Origin: Wolbachia endosymbiont (group A) of Rhinocyllus conicus
GTDB taxonomy: Bacteria > Pseudomonadota > Alphaproteobacteria > Rickettsiales > Anaplasmataceae
Length of the DNA: 64,000 nucleotides
NCBI RefSeq assembly: GCF_947250775.1
Contig: NZ_OX366349.1
Location: 744,001-808,000, forward strand
Direction of reading: 5' to 3'
The position numbers and the translations under genes are program-made. Below the pieces are notes generated by a model that saw only the letters and a program-made list of their open reading frames with translations, was not told the DNA's origin and searched no databases. Below are positions 33,021 to 42,816 of the stretch, piece after piece (within the stretch, counting starts at the first letter, position 1; every line of letters starts with the position of its first letter).

Positions 33021-33720
33021 ACATTATCATTTTCATTGTTTTTACTACGCTGTGTAAGCCATAAAATACAGCTTCGCTAATTAAATAGTGGCCTATGTTA
33101 AGAGCTGAGATGTGAGGTATTCTTGTCATCTTCTTAGCGTGTTTATAAGTTATGCCATGTCCTGCGTGGCATTCTATTCCTAATTTATTGACGTACTCTG
33201 CAGCATTAGTAATTAACTGTAACTTTTTTTCTGATGGATTATCACAGTAATCCCCTGTGTGAATTTCTATTATGTCAGGTTTTATCTCTAGCTTCTCAAG
33301 ATATTTTAGTTGATTAATATTTGGATCGATAAACAGTGAGACTTTTATGCTAGAGCTATGCATTTCCTCTATTATACTAGAAAGTTTGCTGTGCATATTA
33401 ATGATATCCAGGCCACCTTCGGTTGTTAATTCTTCTCTTTTTTCTGGTACTATACTAATCGAATAGGGTTTTACCTTTTTTGCTATTTTAAGTATTTCTT
33501 CCGTGGCTGCAATTTCAAGATTTAGCTCAGTGCTAATGCTTTTTTTTAGGTTAAATACGTCTTCATCTCTAATATGCCTTCTATCTTCTCGTAAGTGTAC
33601 AGTAATAAAGTCTGCTCCAGCGTCAATGGCTATTTCTGCTGCTTTCAATAGATCTGGGTAGGAAGTTCCGCGTGCGTTGCGGAGGGTTGCAACGTGATCA
33701 ATATTAACACCTAGTTTCAC
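33013..33720 (-). CDS. pdxJ: Pyridoxine 5'-phosphate synthase
   Basis: 235 residues, TIM-barrel enzyme of the DXP-dependent vitamin B6 route, condensing 1-deoxyxylulose 5-phosphate with 3-amino-2-oxopropyl phosphate. Marks: GVNIDHVATLRNARGTSYPD, TVHLREDRRHI, EIHTGDYCD, and ECHAGHGITYKH. GTG start at 33720 with GAGGT upstream. Confidence 0.95.
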   Translation of the reverse strand: MKLGVNIDHVATLRNARGTSYPDLLKAAEIAIDAGADFITVHLREDRRHIRDEDVFNLKKSISTELNLEIAATEEILKIAKKVKPYSISIVPEKREELTTEGGLDIINMHSKLSSIIEEMHSSSIKVSLFIDPNINQLKYLEKLEIKPDIIEIHTGDYCDNPSEKKLQLITNAAEYVNKLGIECHAGHGITYKHAKKMTRIPHISALNIGHYLISEAVFYGLHSVVKTMKMIMSN

Positions 33721-33982
33721 AATCTACCTCAAAAATTATTTATGGATTATACATGTTATTAGGTCTTTTGCATAGTCATTGTTTGATTAGCAATACCATA
33801 GCCGAGAGACGGGGTTGGCGAAATGTGTCAAGGTGGCCTAGCATCACGCGCTGGAATGACATTTGGGAGTATGTTATCCGTTTGTCACTTCTAAATGATA
33901 AAAGCCTCAATGAATTTATTAGTTTATTACATGTCTCTTTTCATGTATAAATCTATAGAAAGTTTTATACGGAAGTTGTTTT
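33721..33982. other. Intergenic region between pdxJ and sucB
   Basis: A short GC-richer part at 33800-33860 contains GCATCACGCGCTGGAATGAC, related to the dispersed repeats. A 65-codon frame here shows no protein-like pattern. Promoters of the two divergent genes must lie here but no strong match is seen. Confidence 0.4.
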
Positions 33983-35155
33983 ATGAGCAAAATTATAGAA
34001 ATCAGAGCGCCAAAAACTCTTGGTGGTGAGTCAGTTACGGAAGGTATAGTAAAAATAAAGAAAAATATTGGAGAAGCAGTAAAAGTAGATGACTTGATCT
34101 TTGAAATTGAGACTGACAAAACAGCACTCGAATTAACTGCAGAAGCTTCAGGGCAAATAACTGAATTTCTCGTAAAGGAAGATGATGTAATAAGTCCTGA
34201 TCAATTGTTAGCGAAGTTTTCCGTGGGGGAAGTAAAAGAGGAAGCGAGAAAAGAAGATAAAAGCGAAAGTTCTGCTAAAAAAGATGCTCCATCAGCTCGC
34301 AAAATTATGGAAGAAAATGCAATTAATGCAGAAAGTGTCAAAGGAACTGGCATGGGAGGCAGAGTAACAAAGGCAGATGTGATAGGCCACATGAACAAAG
34401 CAGAACAGCCTGCAATAAAACAATACGAATTGCCAAAAAGTGTAGTGAGTGGAGAGCAAAGAGAGGAACGAGTAAAAATGAGCAAAATAAGACAAGTAAT
34501 TGCTGCTCGTTTGAAGGCATCGCAAAATACTGCTGCAATACTGACCACGTTCAATGAAATTGACATGAAAAATGTCATGGATCTAAGAGCAAAATATAAG
34601 GACACTTTTGAAAAAAAATATGGAATAAAACTTGGTTTTATGTCGTTTTTTATAAAGGCAGCGGTGCAAGCACTGAAAGAGATCCCTGAAATTAACGCTG
34701 AGATCTCAGGCGATGAGATCATATATAAACATTACTATGACATAGGTGTTGCTGTTGGCACCGATAAAGGTCTTGTTGTACCAGTTATTCGAAATGCTGA
34801 TCAGATGTCATTTGCAGAAATTGAGTTGACTTTAGTTGCTCTTGGCAAAAAAGCTCGCGAGGGTAAATTACAAGTATCAGAAATGGAAGGCGCAACATTC
34901 ACTATCTCAAACGGCGGAGTATACGGTTCACTCCTTTCTACTCCGATAATAAACCCTCCGCAATCTGGAATACTTGGAATGCACTCAATACAAAACAGGC
35001 CAGTTGCTGTAGGCAATTCAATTGAAATCAGGCCTATGATGTACATTGCCCTCTCTTACGACCACAGAATAGTGGATGGCAAAGGAGCAGTAACTTTCCT
35101 CGTTAAAATAAAAAATTATATAGAAGACCCAAACAGATTAGTTTTAGAAGTGTAG
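33983..35155 (+). CDS. sucB: 2-oxoglutarate dehydrogenase E2, dihydrolipoamide succinyltransferase
   Basis: 390 residues. Lipoyl domain at 1-75 with the lipoylated Lys in EIETDKTALE, E3-binding domain at about 105-140 (APSARKIMEENAINAESVKGTGMGGRVTKADV, shown here as one region), and a catalytic acyltransferase domain ending SYDHRIVDGKGAV with the active His and Asp. Part of the TCA cycle complex. The linker is short and acidic. It stands alone, with sucA elsewhere. Confidence 0.93.
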   Translation: MSKIIEIRAPKTLGGESVTEGIVKIKKNIGEAVKVDDLIFEIETDKTALELTAEASGQITEFLVKEDDVISPDQLLAKFSVGEVKEEARKEDKSESSAKKDAPSARKIMEENAINAESVKGTGMGGRVTKADVIGHMNKAEQPAIKQYELPKSVVSGEQREERVKMSKIRQVIAARLKASQNTAAILTTFNEIDMKNVMDLRAKYKDTFEKKYGIKLGFMSFFIKAAVQALKEIPEINAEISGDEIIYKHYYDIGVAVGTDKGLVVPVIRNADQMSFAEIELTLVALGKKAREGKLQVSEMEGATFTISNGGVYGSLLSTPIINPPQSGILGMHSIQNRPVAVGNSIEIRPMMYIALSYDHRIVDGKGAVTFLVKIKNYIEDPNRLVLEV

Positions 35156-35193
35156 CTCAAATGAGTTGTTGTTAGTCTAGTATTGCTAAAAGC

Positions 35194-38172
35194 CTAAACT
35201 TTGCCTAGTTCTGCCGATGGTTTAGCAACTTCCGGGTGATCAGGACCGTAATGTTTCTCGAAAATAGGTAAAGCCCATTCAAGTAACTCCTTTTTTTTCT
35301 CATAATTACCTAAATCTCCATGAACGATACTTAGGTTTGCCAGCAGTTTAGCAACTTCCGGGTGACCAGGCCCATAATGTTTCTCAAAAATAGGTAAAGC
35401 CCGTAAAAGCAATTCCTTTCTTTTCTCGTAATTACCTAAATCCCTATAAGCGTTGCCAAGATTTGCCAGTGTTTTAGCAACTTGAAAATGATCAGAGCCG
35501 TAATATTTCTCTTGGATTGCTAAAGCCCGTTCTAGCAACTTTTTTGCTTTCCGAAGATTACCTAAATTCCCATAAACGTTGCCTAGGTTTGCTAGTACCA
35601 TGGCAACTTGAAAATGATCAAAGCCATAGTGTTTCTCAAAAATGGGTAAAGCCTGTTCAAGCAACTCCTTTTTTCTTTTATGATTACCTAAAGCACCATA
35701 AGTGATACCTAGGTTTACAAATGTTTTAGCAAATTCGAAATGATCAGGGCCGTAATGTTTTTCTTGAATTACTAAAGCCCGTTCAAACAACTCTTTTGCT
35801 TTCTTATGATCACCTAAAGCACCATAAACGATACCTAGGTTTCCTAATGTTCTAACAACTTGAAAATGATCAGGGCTGTAATATTCCTTAAAGATAGGTA
35901 AAGCCCGTTCAAGCAATTCCTTTTGTCTTCTAGGATTACCTAAATCAGAGTATCCATCATCCATCCATATTAACAAATCCACAAGATAATCCTTCTCTAT
36001 TGCTTGTTTTTCTAAAGATTCTGAAGGTTTTTCTTCTAGCCAATTGTCTATATGTGATAGAAATGCTTCTAAATGTGGTAATAATTGTCGTTTCTTAGCA
36101 TAATCTTCTAATTTGTCACTGCCATAAGGAAAGCTTTCTTTCAGTAATTCAAAAGTCTTTTTCACAACTTTTTCTTTGCCTTGCTTTTCTAACTCTATTC
36201 TTGTTACTTGCTGCACTAACCTGTGAACGTTGACTGAACTTTGCTCTTCTCCTGAGTTGATCATTGAATATTGCTTAAGTAGTTGGATAGCATCACCTAA
36301 CTTTTCTCTATTGCGTTCTAATCCTAAAAACATTTCTACAGGAATATTGTCAGAGGCAATATAGGCGATAATATCTAAAATTTCTTTGGCTTGCTGGCCA
36401 TACTCTGCGTTGTCTTTGATTTTATTAATAGTAATTCTCCAGGTTATAAAAGTTGTCTCGGTGTAACTATCATTGCTGTCTTCAGGAAACTTGAAATCAA
36501 GCAATTTTTCTGCTTCCTCTTTATACCTTTTTAAATAATCACTGATTTCAAACCTCAAGCCTACATTCTTTAATGCTATATCCCTTTCTTTTATGTATGC
36601 AACTGCCTGCTGCAGGGCTAAAGGAAAATGCTGTAATGTCTCTGCTAAATTCTTTATTTCATTTTCTTGTGATCCATCCTTTATATCCAATGCTTTTCTA
36701 ATGAAGTCTATGGACTCTTTAAATATACCCAATGTTAATACTTCTATATCTCCCCACTTTTGATTACGCGAGGTAATCAAAACACTAGGTTTATTATCAT
36801 CAGATGATAAAAAGTGGGACGGTAAAAATTGACTAATACCAGCATCTTGACCTTCACTTCTATATTTTTCTGCATTATCGAAAACAAAGAGACTTTTTCT
36901 CTTGGCAAAAAAAGCATATATATCTCTTACAATAGATTCAATATCCCTATCTTCTGTAGGAATGCCTAAAAGACCTTTAGCTAATCTGAAAAAAGACTGC
37001 ACTATAGTTTCATAGGTTGCAGCATTTATCCATATAATATTGTTGTCATAATTTTTACTGTGCTTTTCAATATATTTTCTGGCTAGTTCAGTTTTACCTA
37101 TTCCTCCCAAACCACAGATAGAAACTAGTTGTGATATTACTGTGGCTACACCTTGACTTTTTTGTATTAATTTGTGTAGTTCTCGTAATTCTTCTGTCCT
37201 TCCAGTGAACGATCCTACTGGATTTCTCACCTCAAATCGAAAGCCTCCTAAGATTTCTTCTTTCATCTTGCGAAAGAATTCTCTTCCGTCTTCATGTGTA
37301 AGAAAACGTCTCCCTTTTTCTTTCAACCAATCTAGCATTTTTTCTTGGAAGCGAGCGTAAACATTCTGTCTATCAATATCATTAAATTGCTCGCCTAGCT
37401 CACTTTTGATAATATCCGCTAGTTTTATTTCATTGGGCTGATTTACTGCAAATACTAACTTATCAAAAAATTCTTTTATATTGTCTTCCAACCTACCTTC
37501 ATTCATCATTCGTCCAAATTCACGTTGCCACGTCTGATTTCTTTCCAATTTCCTTTTTGAGTTCTGATCTGGCTTGTTTTGGAGTTTTTTTATCTCCTCT
37601 TCTAATTCTTCCATCGCTTCTTCTACAGCACTTTCAAATGCTGGTTGCACTACTGAAATCATGTTATTGTGAATATAAGAGAACTTATATCTAGTGCCAC
37701 CATCTTTAAAAAAGACATCACTAGTGTCGATTACTTCAACTAAAATTTCTATTTCCTCGTTTGGTCCTAAAGTTTTTACCCTCAACTTCTTCACTGTGTT
37801 TCGTGCTGTGCTTTGATCCAGATCAAAATCGATATTAGTACAGATAATAAAATCTTTCAGGTTACCATCTGCAAAATCTTGATTATTTTTGATCTTTAGG
37901 TAAGAAACAAAATACTTTGCTAATCCAAACTCACCACTTTTATCTTTTGTAAGTAAGTTCCCTACTCCAATTTTCTTGTTATCTTCATCTTGTGTGTGTT
38001 TAGCCTGCAAAAAACGGTATACTTTCTTACTACCTTGGGTACATTCAAATACTAAATCATCGAACTTTCTGGCCTCTTCTATTTCTGTACCTAAGCGAAA
38101 AGAGTGCTGATAGAGCACTCCTCGATGCAAAAATAGCATCAATACCTTTAGCTGGTAGATATTACCGTGCAT
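35194..38172 (-). CDS. STAND NTPase: PDDEXK-like nuclease, NB-ARC and tetratricopeptide repeats
   Basis: 992 residues, GAGGT before the ATG. Residues 1-170 look like a restriction-type nuclease of the Cap4/DUF4297 or Mrr kind: DDLVFE (Asp39) and FLQAKH (Gln56, Lys58) give a D-QxK site. An NB-ARC ATPase follows: GLGGIGKTEL near residue 355, Walker B SLFVFDNAEK, VLITSRNQKW, HFPLALQQA and VHRLVQ, the MHD-like motif. About 750-990 holds six or more 42-residue kinesin-light-chain-type TPRs (ALPIFEKHYGPDHPEVAK). This nuclease-switch-sensor order is that of antiphage STAND proteins. An alternative is a host-interaction protein. It sits alone between sucB and secA. Confidence 0.85.
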   Translation of the reverse strand: MHGNIYQLKVLMLFLHRGVLYQHSFRLGTEIEEARKFDDLVFECTQGSKKVYRFLQAKHTQDEDNKKIGVGNLLTKDKSGEFGLAKYFVSYLKIKNNQDFADGNLKDFIICTNIDFDLDQSTARNTVKKLRVKTLGPNEEIEILVEVIDTSDVFFKDGGTRYKFSYIHNNMISVVQPAFESAVEEAMEELEEEIKKLQNKPDQNSKRKLERNQTWQREFGRMMNEGRLEDNIKEFFDKLVFAVNQPNEIKLADIIKSELGEQFNDIDRQNVYARFQEKMLDWLKEKGRRFLTHEDGREFFRKMKEEILGGFRFEVRNPVGSFTGRTEELRELHKLIQKSQGVATVISQLVSICGLGGIGKTELARKYIEKHSKNYDNNIIWINAATYETIVQSFFRLAKGLLGIPTEDRDIESIVRDIYAFFAKRKSLFVFDNAEKYRSEGQDAGISQFLPSHFLSSDDNKPSVLITSRNQKWGDIEVLTLGIFKESIDFIRKALDIKDGSQENEIKNLAETLQHFPLALQQAVAYIKERDIALKNVGLRFEISDYLKRYKEEAEKLLDFKFPEDSNDSYTETTFITWRITINKIKDNAEYGQQAKEILDIIAYIASDNIPVEMFLGLERNREKLGDAIQLLKQYSMINSGEEQSSVNVHRLVQQVTRIELEKQGKEKVVKKTFELLKESFPYGSDKLEDYAKKRQLLPHLEAFLSHIDNWLEEKPSESLEKQAIEKDYLVDLLIWMDDGYSDLGNPRRQKELLERALPIFKEYYSPDHFQVVRTLGNLGIVYGALGDHKKAKELFERALVIQEKHYGPDHFEFAKTFVNLGITYGALGNHKRKKELLEQALPIFEKHYGFDHFQVAMVLANLGNVYGNLGNLRKAKKLLERALAIQEKYYGSDHFQVAKTLANLGNAYRDLGNYEKRKELLLRALPIFEKHYGPGHPEVAKLLANLSIVHGDLGNYEKKKELLEWALPIFEKHYGPDHPEVAKPSAELGKV

Positions 38173-38421
38173 AACTAGTTACCTCATACAGGCTGCTATA
38201 AATTTGTTTGATCTAGAATTAAAGATTACCAAACACCTAAAATAATGCAATAGAGTCTTTATGTGTTGATAGAAAGGCCTTCGAGGGTAGGAATTGCCTG
38301 GCAAACTCTTAATTCTTGATTTAAAAAAGACTTTCCAAAGACTCCCCGAATCTAATATGTAATTGCTGTAGGCTGCATTTAGTAATATAATCTCATATTA
38401 AATAAGACTTTACTTAAGTTT

Positions 38422-41082
38422 ATGCTAGATTCTCCGCTAATTTTGACAGCCATTCTTATATTTTTCATTTTTACGTTGTCATTCTTTTTTATAAGAAAGA
38501 TATTTGGGTCAACAAACAAGAAGATAATAAAATCCTTTAGGAAAATTGTTCAGCAAATAAATGCATTAGAAACAGAAATGCAGAGCTTATCTGATGAGGA
38601 GCTTGCTGGTAAAACTGAAGAATTCAAACGAGAATTGAAAAATGGAAAAACGTTAAATGATCTTCTCGTACCTGCATTTGCAGTTGTGCGTGAAGCCTCT
38701 CGCAGGTTTCTTAACATGAGGCACTTTGATGTTCAGCTGATCGGTGGAATGGTGCTCCACAATGGTATGATATCAGAAATGAAAACAGGAGAGGGAAAGA
38801 CACTCGTTGCAACTTTAGCTGCATACCTTAATTCTTTAGAAGGGAAAGGCGTGCACGTCGTAACTGTTAACGATTATCTTGCAAAACGAGACACAGAGTG
38901 GATGAGCAAATTATATAATTCTCTTGGGGTTTCTGTTGCGTTTATCACGAATAACTTGACAGACGAAGAGAGAAAAGAGGCTTACAGTGCAGATATCGTG
39001 TATTCCACAAATAACGAGCTTGCCTTTGATTACCTGCGAGACAATATGAAATTTTCTCAAGAAGACATGGTTCAGAGAGGCTTTCACTACGGAATAGTTG
39101 ATGAAGTAGACTCAATACTCATTGATGAAGCTCGCACTCCGCTTATTATTTCTGGCCAGATTGAGGAAAACAATCAGATATATAAGCATATCAATAAAAT
39201 AGTAACCAAATTAGTTGACTCTGATTATGAGGTGGATGAAAAGGGTAGGGCAGTGTTCCTTACTGAAGATGGTATTTCACGAGTGGAAGAACTACTCAGG
39301 TCATACAATCTCATTCCTGAAAATTCCTCGCTCTATGATACTGACAGCATGATAATGACTCATTATATAGACCAAGCATTACGTGCACATAAGCTGTTTA
39401 CTGCTGATAAAGATTATATAGTAAAGGATGGCAAGGTAGTGATTATTGATGAATTTACTGGGCGTATGATGGAGGGCAGGAGATATTCCGATGGTCTTCA
39501 TCAGGCACTTGAAGCGAAGGAGAATCTTGAAATTCAGCATGAAAACCAAACTTTAGCATCGGTCACATTTCAGAATTACTTTCGTATGTACAATAAACTT
39601 TCCGGAATGACTGGAACAGCAGCAACAGAGGCAGAAGAGTTTCGTGATATATACAGACTAAATGTAGTAAAAATTCCAACCAATGTACCTGTAAAAAGAG
39701 TTGATATTGATGATGAAATTTATGGCACAGGAAAAGAAAAATTTAATGCTGTGTTGAAGTTTATAGAAGAATGCCACAAACGCCTTCAACCGGTCCTTGT
39801 TGGCACGGTAAGCATCGAAAACTCTGAGAAGCTTTCTGCGCTTTTGCAAAGCCATTCTCTTAAGCATTCAGTACTAAATGCTCGTTATCATGAACAAGAG
39901 GCGTACATAATAGCACAAGCTGGAGTGCCAGGTAGTATCACTATAGCAACTAACATGGCAGGACGTGGAACTGATATTCAACTCGGTGGAAACGCTGAAA
40001 TGATTGCAAAGGTAGAGCTAAAGAAGATAAAAAATGCTGATGAAAGAGAAAAAAAATACCAAGAAATAGTCGAAAGAGTAAAAAAAGATAAGGAAATTGC
40101 TATAAAAGCTGGTGGTTTATGCGTGGTTGGAACCGAAAGACATGAAAGCAGGAGAATAGATGATCAATTACGCGGCCGTTCTGGTCGTCAGGGGGATCCT
40201 GGACTTTCTAAGTTCTTTTTATCACTTGAAGATGATCTAATGAGAATATTTGGTTCTGATAGAATGAGAAGCTTTTTACAAAAAGTAGGGTTAAAGAATA
40301 ACGAAGCTATTCATCATCCATGGATCAATAAGGCACTTGAGAAGGCGCAGAAGAAAGTTGAAGCTAGAAACTATGATGTGCGGAAGTCTTTGCTTAAGTT
40401 TGATGACGTAATCAACAACCAACGTAAAGTTATTTTTAAGCAGAGAAACAATATCTTAGGCAACGAAATTAATGATTTACTTGAAGTATATAGCGAAGTA
40501 AATGAGAGCATAGTAGAAGGTATAATCCAAAGTGGCTATTATGAGGATTATATTGAAGATATAGTCAAAGAATTCCATACAAGGTATGGAATAACGCTTG
40601 ATAAAGAAGATTTAGCAAAGTTTTTAAACAAACAAGAAGCTTTGAATTATATAAATGATAAGATACAAGAATTTTTTACTGAGAAAGAAAAATATTTCAA
40701 CAGTCAGCACACTACAGATTTGTGGAATACGATCGTGAAGCAAGTAATGATCATGACACTCGATCATTTATGGAGGGAGCACCTTTCAACTTTAGAAAGC
40801 TTAAGACAAAGCATAAGCTTACGTGCCATGGGGCAGAAAGATCCACTGAATGAATTTAAACGCGAAGCTTTCTTGATGTTTGAGTCAATGCTTGAAAAAT
40901 GGAAGGAACTCACCATTCATCGCTTAGCACACTTTAAGTTGGCAGACAACCAAGAGATAGGCAATAGGTTACATTCTGCTAGAAATAGCAGACTTTCCAA
41001 AGTCTCAAGAAACGACAAGTGCCCTTGTAATTCTGGGAAGAAGTACAAACACTGCCACGGCGCAGTTACTGTGGTAAATTAG
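38422..41082 (+). CDS. secA: Preprotein translocase ATPase SecA
   Basis: 886 residues. Walker A EMKTGEGKTLVA near residue 120, DEVDSILIDEARTPLIISG, the second motor domain with TNMAGRGTDIQLGG, LRGRSGRQGDPG, and a C-terminal zinc motif CPCNSGKKYKHCHG that binds SecB or the membrane. It drives protein export through SecYEG. The usual N-terminus (KIFGSTNKKIIKSF) is preceded by 25 mostly hydrophobic residues from ATG 38422. A TTG 18 codons downstream would give a normal short N-terminus; neither start has a clear ribosome site. Confidence 0.96.
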   Translation: MLDSPLILTAILIFFIFTLSFFFIRKIFGSTNKKIIKSFRKIVQQINALETEMQSLSDEELAGKTEEFKRELKNGKTLNDLLVPAFAVVREASRRFLNMRHFDVQLIGGMVLHNGMISEMKTGEGKTLVATLAAYLNSLEGKGVHVVTVNDYLAKRDTEWMSKLYNSLGVSVAFITNNLTDEERKEAYSADIVYSTNNELAFDYLRDNMKFSQEDMVQRGFHYGIVDEVDSILIDEARTPLIISGQIEENNQIYKHINKIVTKLVDSDYEVDEKGRAVFLTEDGISRVEELLRSYNLIPENSSLYDTDSMIMTHYIDQALRAHKLFTADKDYIVKDGKVVIIDEFTGRMMEGRRYSDGLHQALEAKENLEIQHENQTLASVTFQNYFRMYNKLSGMTGTAATEAEEFRDIYRLNVVKIPTNVPVKRVDIDDEIYGTGKEKFNAVLKFIEECHKRLQPVLVGTVSIENSEKLSALLQSHSLKHSVLNARYHEQEAYIIAQAGVPGSITIATNMAGRGTDIQLGGNAEMIAKVELKKIKNADEREKKYQEIVERVKKDKEIAIKAGGLCVVGTERHESRRIDDQLRGRSGRQGDPGLSKFFLSLEDDLMRIFGSDRMRSFLQKVGLKNNEAIHHPWINKALEKAQKKVEARNYDVRKSLLKFDDVINNQRKVIFKQRNNILGNEINDLLEVYSEVNESIVEGIIQSGYYEDYIEDIVKEFHTRYGITLDKEDLAKFLNKQEALNYINDKIQEFFTEKEKYFNSQHTTDLWNTIVKQVMIMTLDHLWREHLSTLESLRQSISLRAMGQKDPLNEFKREAFLMFESMLEKWKELTIHRLAHFKLADNQEIGNRLHSARNSRLSKVSRNDKCPCNSGKKYKHCHGAVTVVN

Positions 41083-41085
41083 TAA

Positions 41086-42519
41086 CTATGGTTGTACAGT
41101 TTGTTTATTTCCATCAACATTACTGCAGCTAACCTCACTTAGCTTACTGTTTAATGAATGCTCTGATGACTTATACGCAACCCCATAGGAAATTCCACCA
41201 ACGATCAGTGCAGATGCTACAGTAATTCCAATTATTGCTAGTGCAGGTAATGCAGTAGCATAAATGAGTGCTAATGGAGCAACAATGGCAGTTAATGTAC
41301 CCACAACAGTTCCTATTATGATAGCTCGAGGTTTGTGAATGCGTGATGGGTCTGCACCATGGTCCAGTAGAAGTTTTGTTATTTTTGAATTAAAACCACC
41401 CTCATAGGACAAAGGAGTTTGTCCACCTTTATCCTGTGCGTCAACACTTGCCCCTCCTTTTAATAGAGCCTCTGCTATTTGTGTGCGTCCACGCTCAGCA
41501 GCATAATGCAAAGGAGTTCTTCCTTCTTTATCTCGCACATCAACACCTGCCCCTCCTTTTAATAGAGCCTCTGCTATTTGTGTATACCCGTTATCAGCAG
41601 CATAATGCAAAGGAGTTCTTCCTTCTTTATCTCGTACATCAACACCTGCCCCTCCTTTTAATAGAGCCTCTGCTACTTGTATGTATCCATACTTAGCAGC
41701 ATAATGCAAAGGAGTTTTTCCCTCTTTATTTTGTAGATCAACCTTTGCTCCTTTTTTTAATAGGATTGCTACTACTTGTACCTGTTCATTCTCAGTAGCA
41801 TAATGCAGAGGGGTTTCTCCATTTTTCTCTTGCACGTCAACATCTGCCCCTCCTTTTAATAGAGCCTCTGCTACTTGTATGTATCCATACTTAGCAGCAT
41901 AATGCAAAGGAGTTTCCCCATATTCATTTTGTACATCAGTAATTGCTTGCCCCTCTAACAGAGATTTTACTATTTCTACAGCTCCGTAGTAAGCAGCACA
42001 ATGTAAAGGAGTAAATCCTTTTCGGTCTTCCACATTAACATTTGCTCCTTTTTGTATCAGAAATTTTACTTTCTCTTCATTTTTTGACCCATATCTAATA
42101 GCCCAATGCAAAGGTGTTTCTCCTGAGCTATTCTGTATGTTAACATTTATTCCTTTTTCTAGTAAAAGCTCTGCTACTCTTAAACTTCCACATCTAGCAG
42201 CCCAATGCAAAGGTAAGTTCTTTTCATCACTGATATCAAAACCACTTTCTATCAGAACAGCTGTTAATTTTTCACAATCATATTCAACTGCAAAATGTAG
42301 CAAATTATAATATGGAAATTTCTTTAAATCAAAATTATTTTCTTCCCATCGCTTACGATACCATTCTAAACCTTCCTTAACTTGCTCATCTAAATTTTCT
42401 TCTTTGAGCTTAGTATCTATTTCAGTTCTTATTTTATTAGCTACATTTTCCTTATTTAGATCTGAGCTATAACTGACTGCTAATAGTATTCTATCTAATT
42501 CCTGCATTTTTTCCTCCAA
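41086..42519 (-). CDS. Ankyrin-repeat protein with two C-terminal membrane segments
   Basis: 477 residues, GGAGG before the ATG. An N-terminal helical region (1-65) is followed by about ten ankyrin repeats from 68 to 390. Several are almost identical at the DNA level in 99-bp steps (GRTPLHYAADNGYTQIAEALL and copies). Two hydrophobic segments at about 400-455 (TVVGTLTAIVAPLALIYATA and a second) suggest a membrane hairpin. Convergent with secA, four bases apart. Likely displayed on or inserted in a membrane; the partner is unknown. Confidence 0.9.
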   Translation of the reverse strand: MEEKMQELDRILLAVSYSSDLNKENVANKIRTEIDTKLKEENLDEQVKEGLEWYRKRWEENNFDLKKFPYYNLLHFAVEYDCEKLTAVLIESGFDISDEKNLPLHWAARCGSLRVAELLLEKGINVNIQNSSGETPLHWAIRYGSKNEEKVKFLIQKGANVNVEDRKGFTPLHCAAYYGAVEIVKSLLEGQAITDVQNEYGETPLHYAAKYGYIQVAEALLKGGADVDVQEKNGETPLHYATENEQVQVVAILLKKGAKVDLQNKEGKTPLHYAAKYGYIQVAEALLKGGAGVDVRDKEGRTPLHYAADNGYTQIAEALLKGGAGVDVRDKEGRTPLHYAAERGRTQIAEALLKGGASVDAQDKGGQTPLSYEGGFNSKITKLLLDHGADPSRIHKPRAIIIGTVVGTLTAIVAPLALIYATALPALAIIGITVASALIVGGISYGVAYKSSEHSLNSKLSEVSCSNVDGNKQTVQP

Positions 42520-42816
42520 GCTATAAAACTTTATTATGGCATATGAAGTGGATTATGTCAATGAAGAACTAAGAAACTGGTTCTTCTTTTTTTCTATAGC
42601 TTTAGGTTTACCTACAATTTGAAAAACAACAAATTCGTCATTCCGCCGCAGTATCTCTAGATCCCGCTAACACGTAGCGGGATGACGAGTTACTTAACGT
42701 CATACCGTGATTTATTCACGGTATCTCAACCGCTAACAAAGTGGGATGACAGCAATCCTACGTCATACCGCAGCGGGATCTAGAGATACCGCGGCGGTAT
42801 GACTAGACTTTTTGAT
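42520..42816. repeat. Cluster of GC-rich palindromic repeats
   Basis: From 42637 to 42803 three palindromic units follow each other: GTCATTCCGC...AGCGGGATGAC, CGTCATACCGTGA...CACGGTATC, and CGTCATACCGCAGCGGGATC...GCGGCGGTATGAC. They can form strong stem-loops in an AT-rich genome and may end transcription of guaA. Related units are at 28469, 45269, 51721 and 54588. No gene here. Confidence 0.75.

Noticed and set aside
33753..33950. Frame of 65 codons between pdxJ and sucB
   Set aside because: No ribosome site or protein pattern, and part of it is a dispersed-repeat sequence.
41436..41696. Plus-strand frame of 86 codons with a repeated sequence
   Set aside because: The repeat is the complement of the ankyrin units; not an independent protein.
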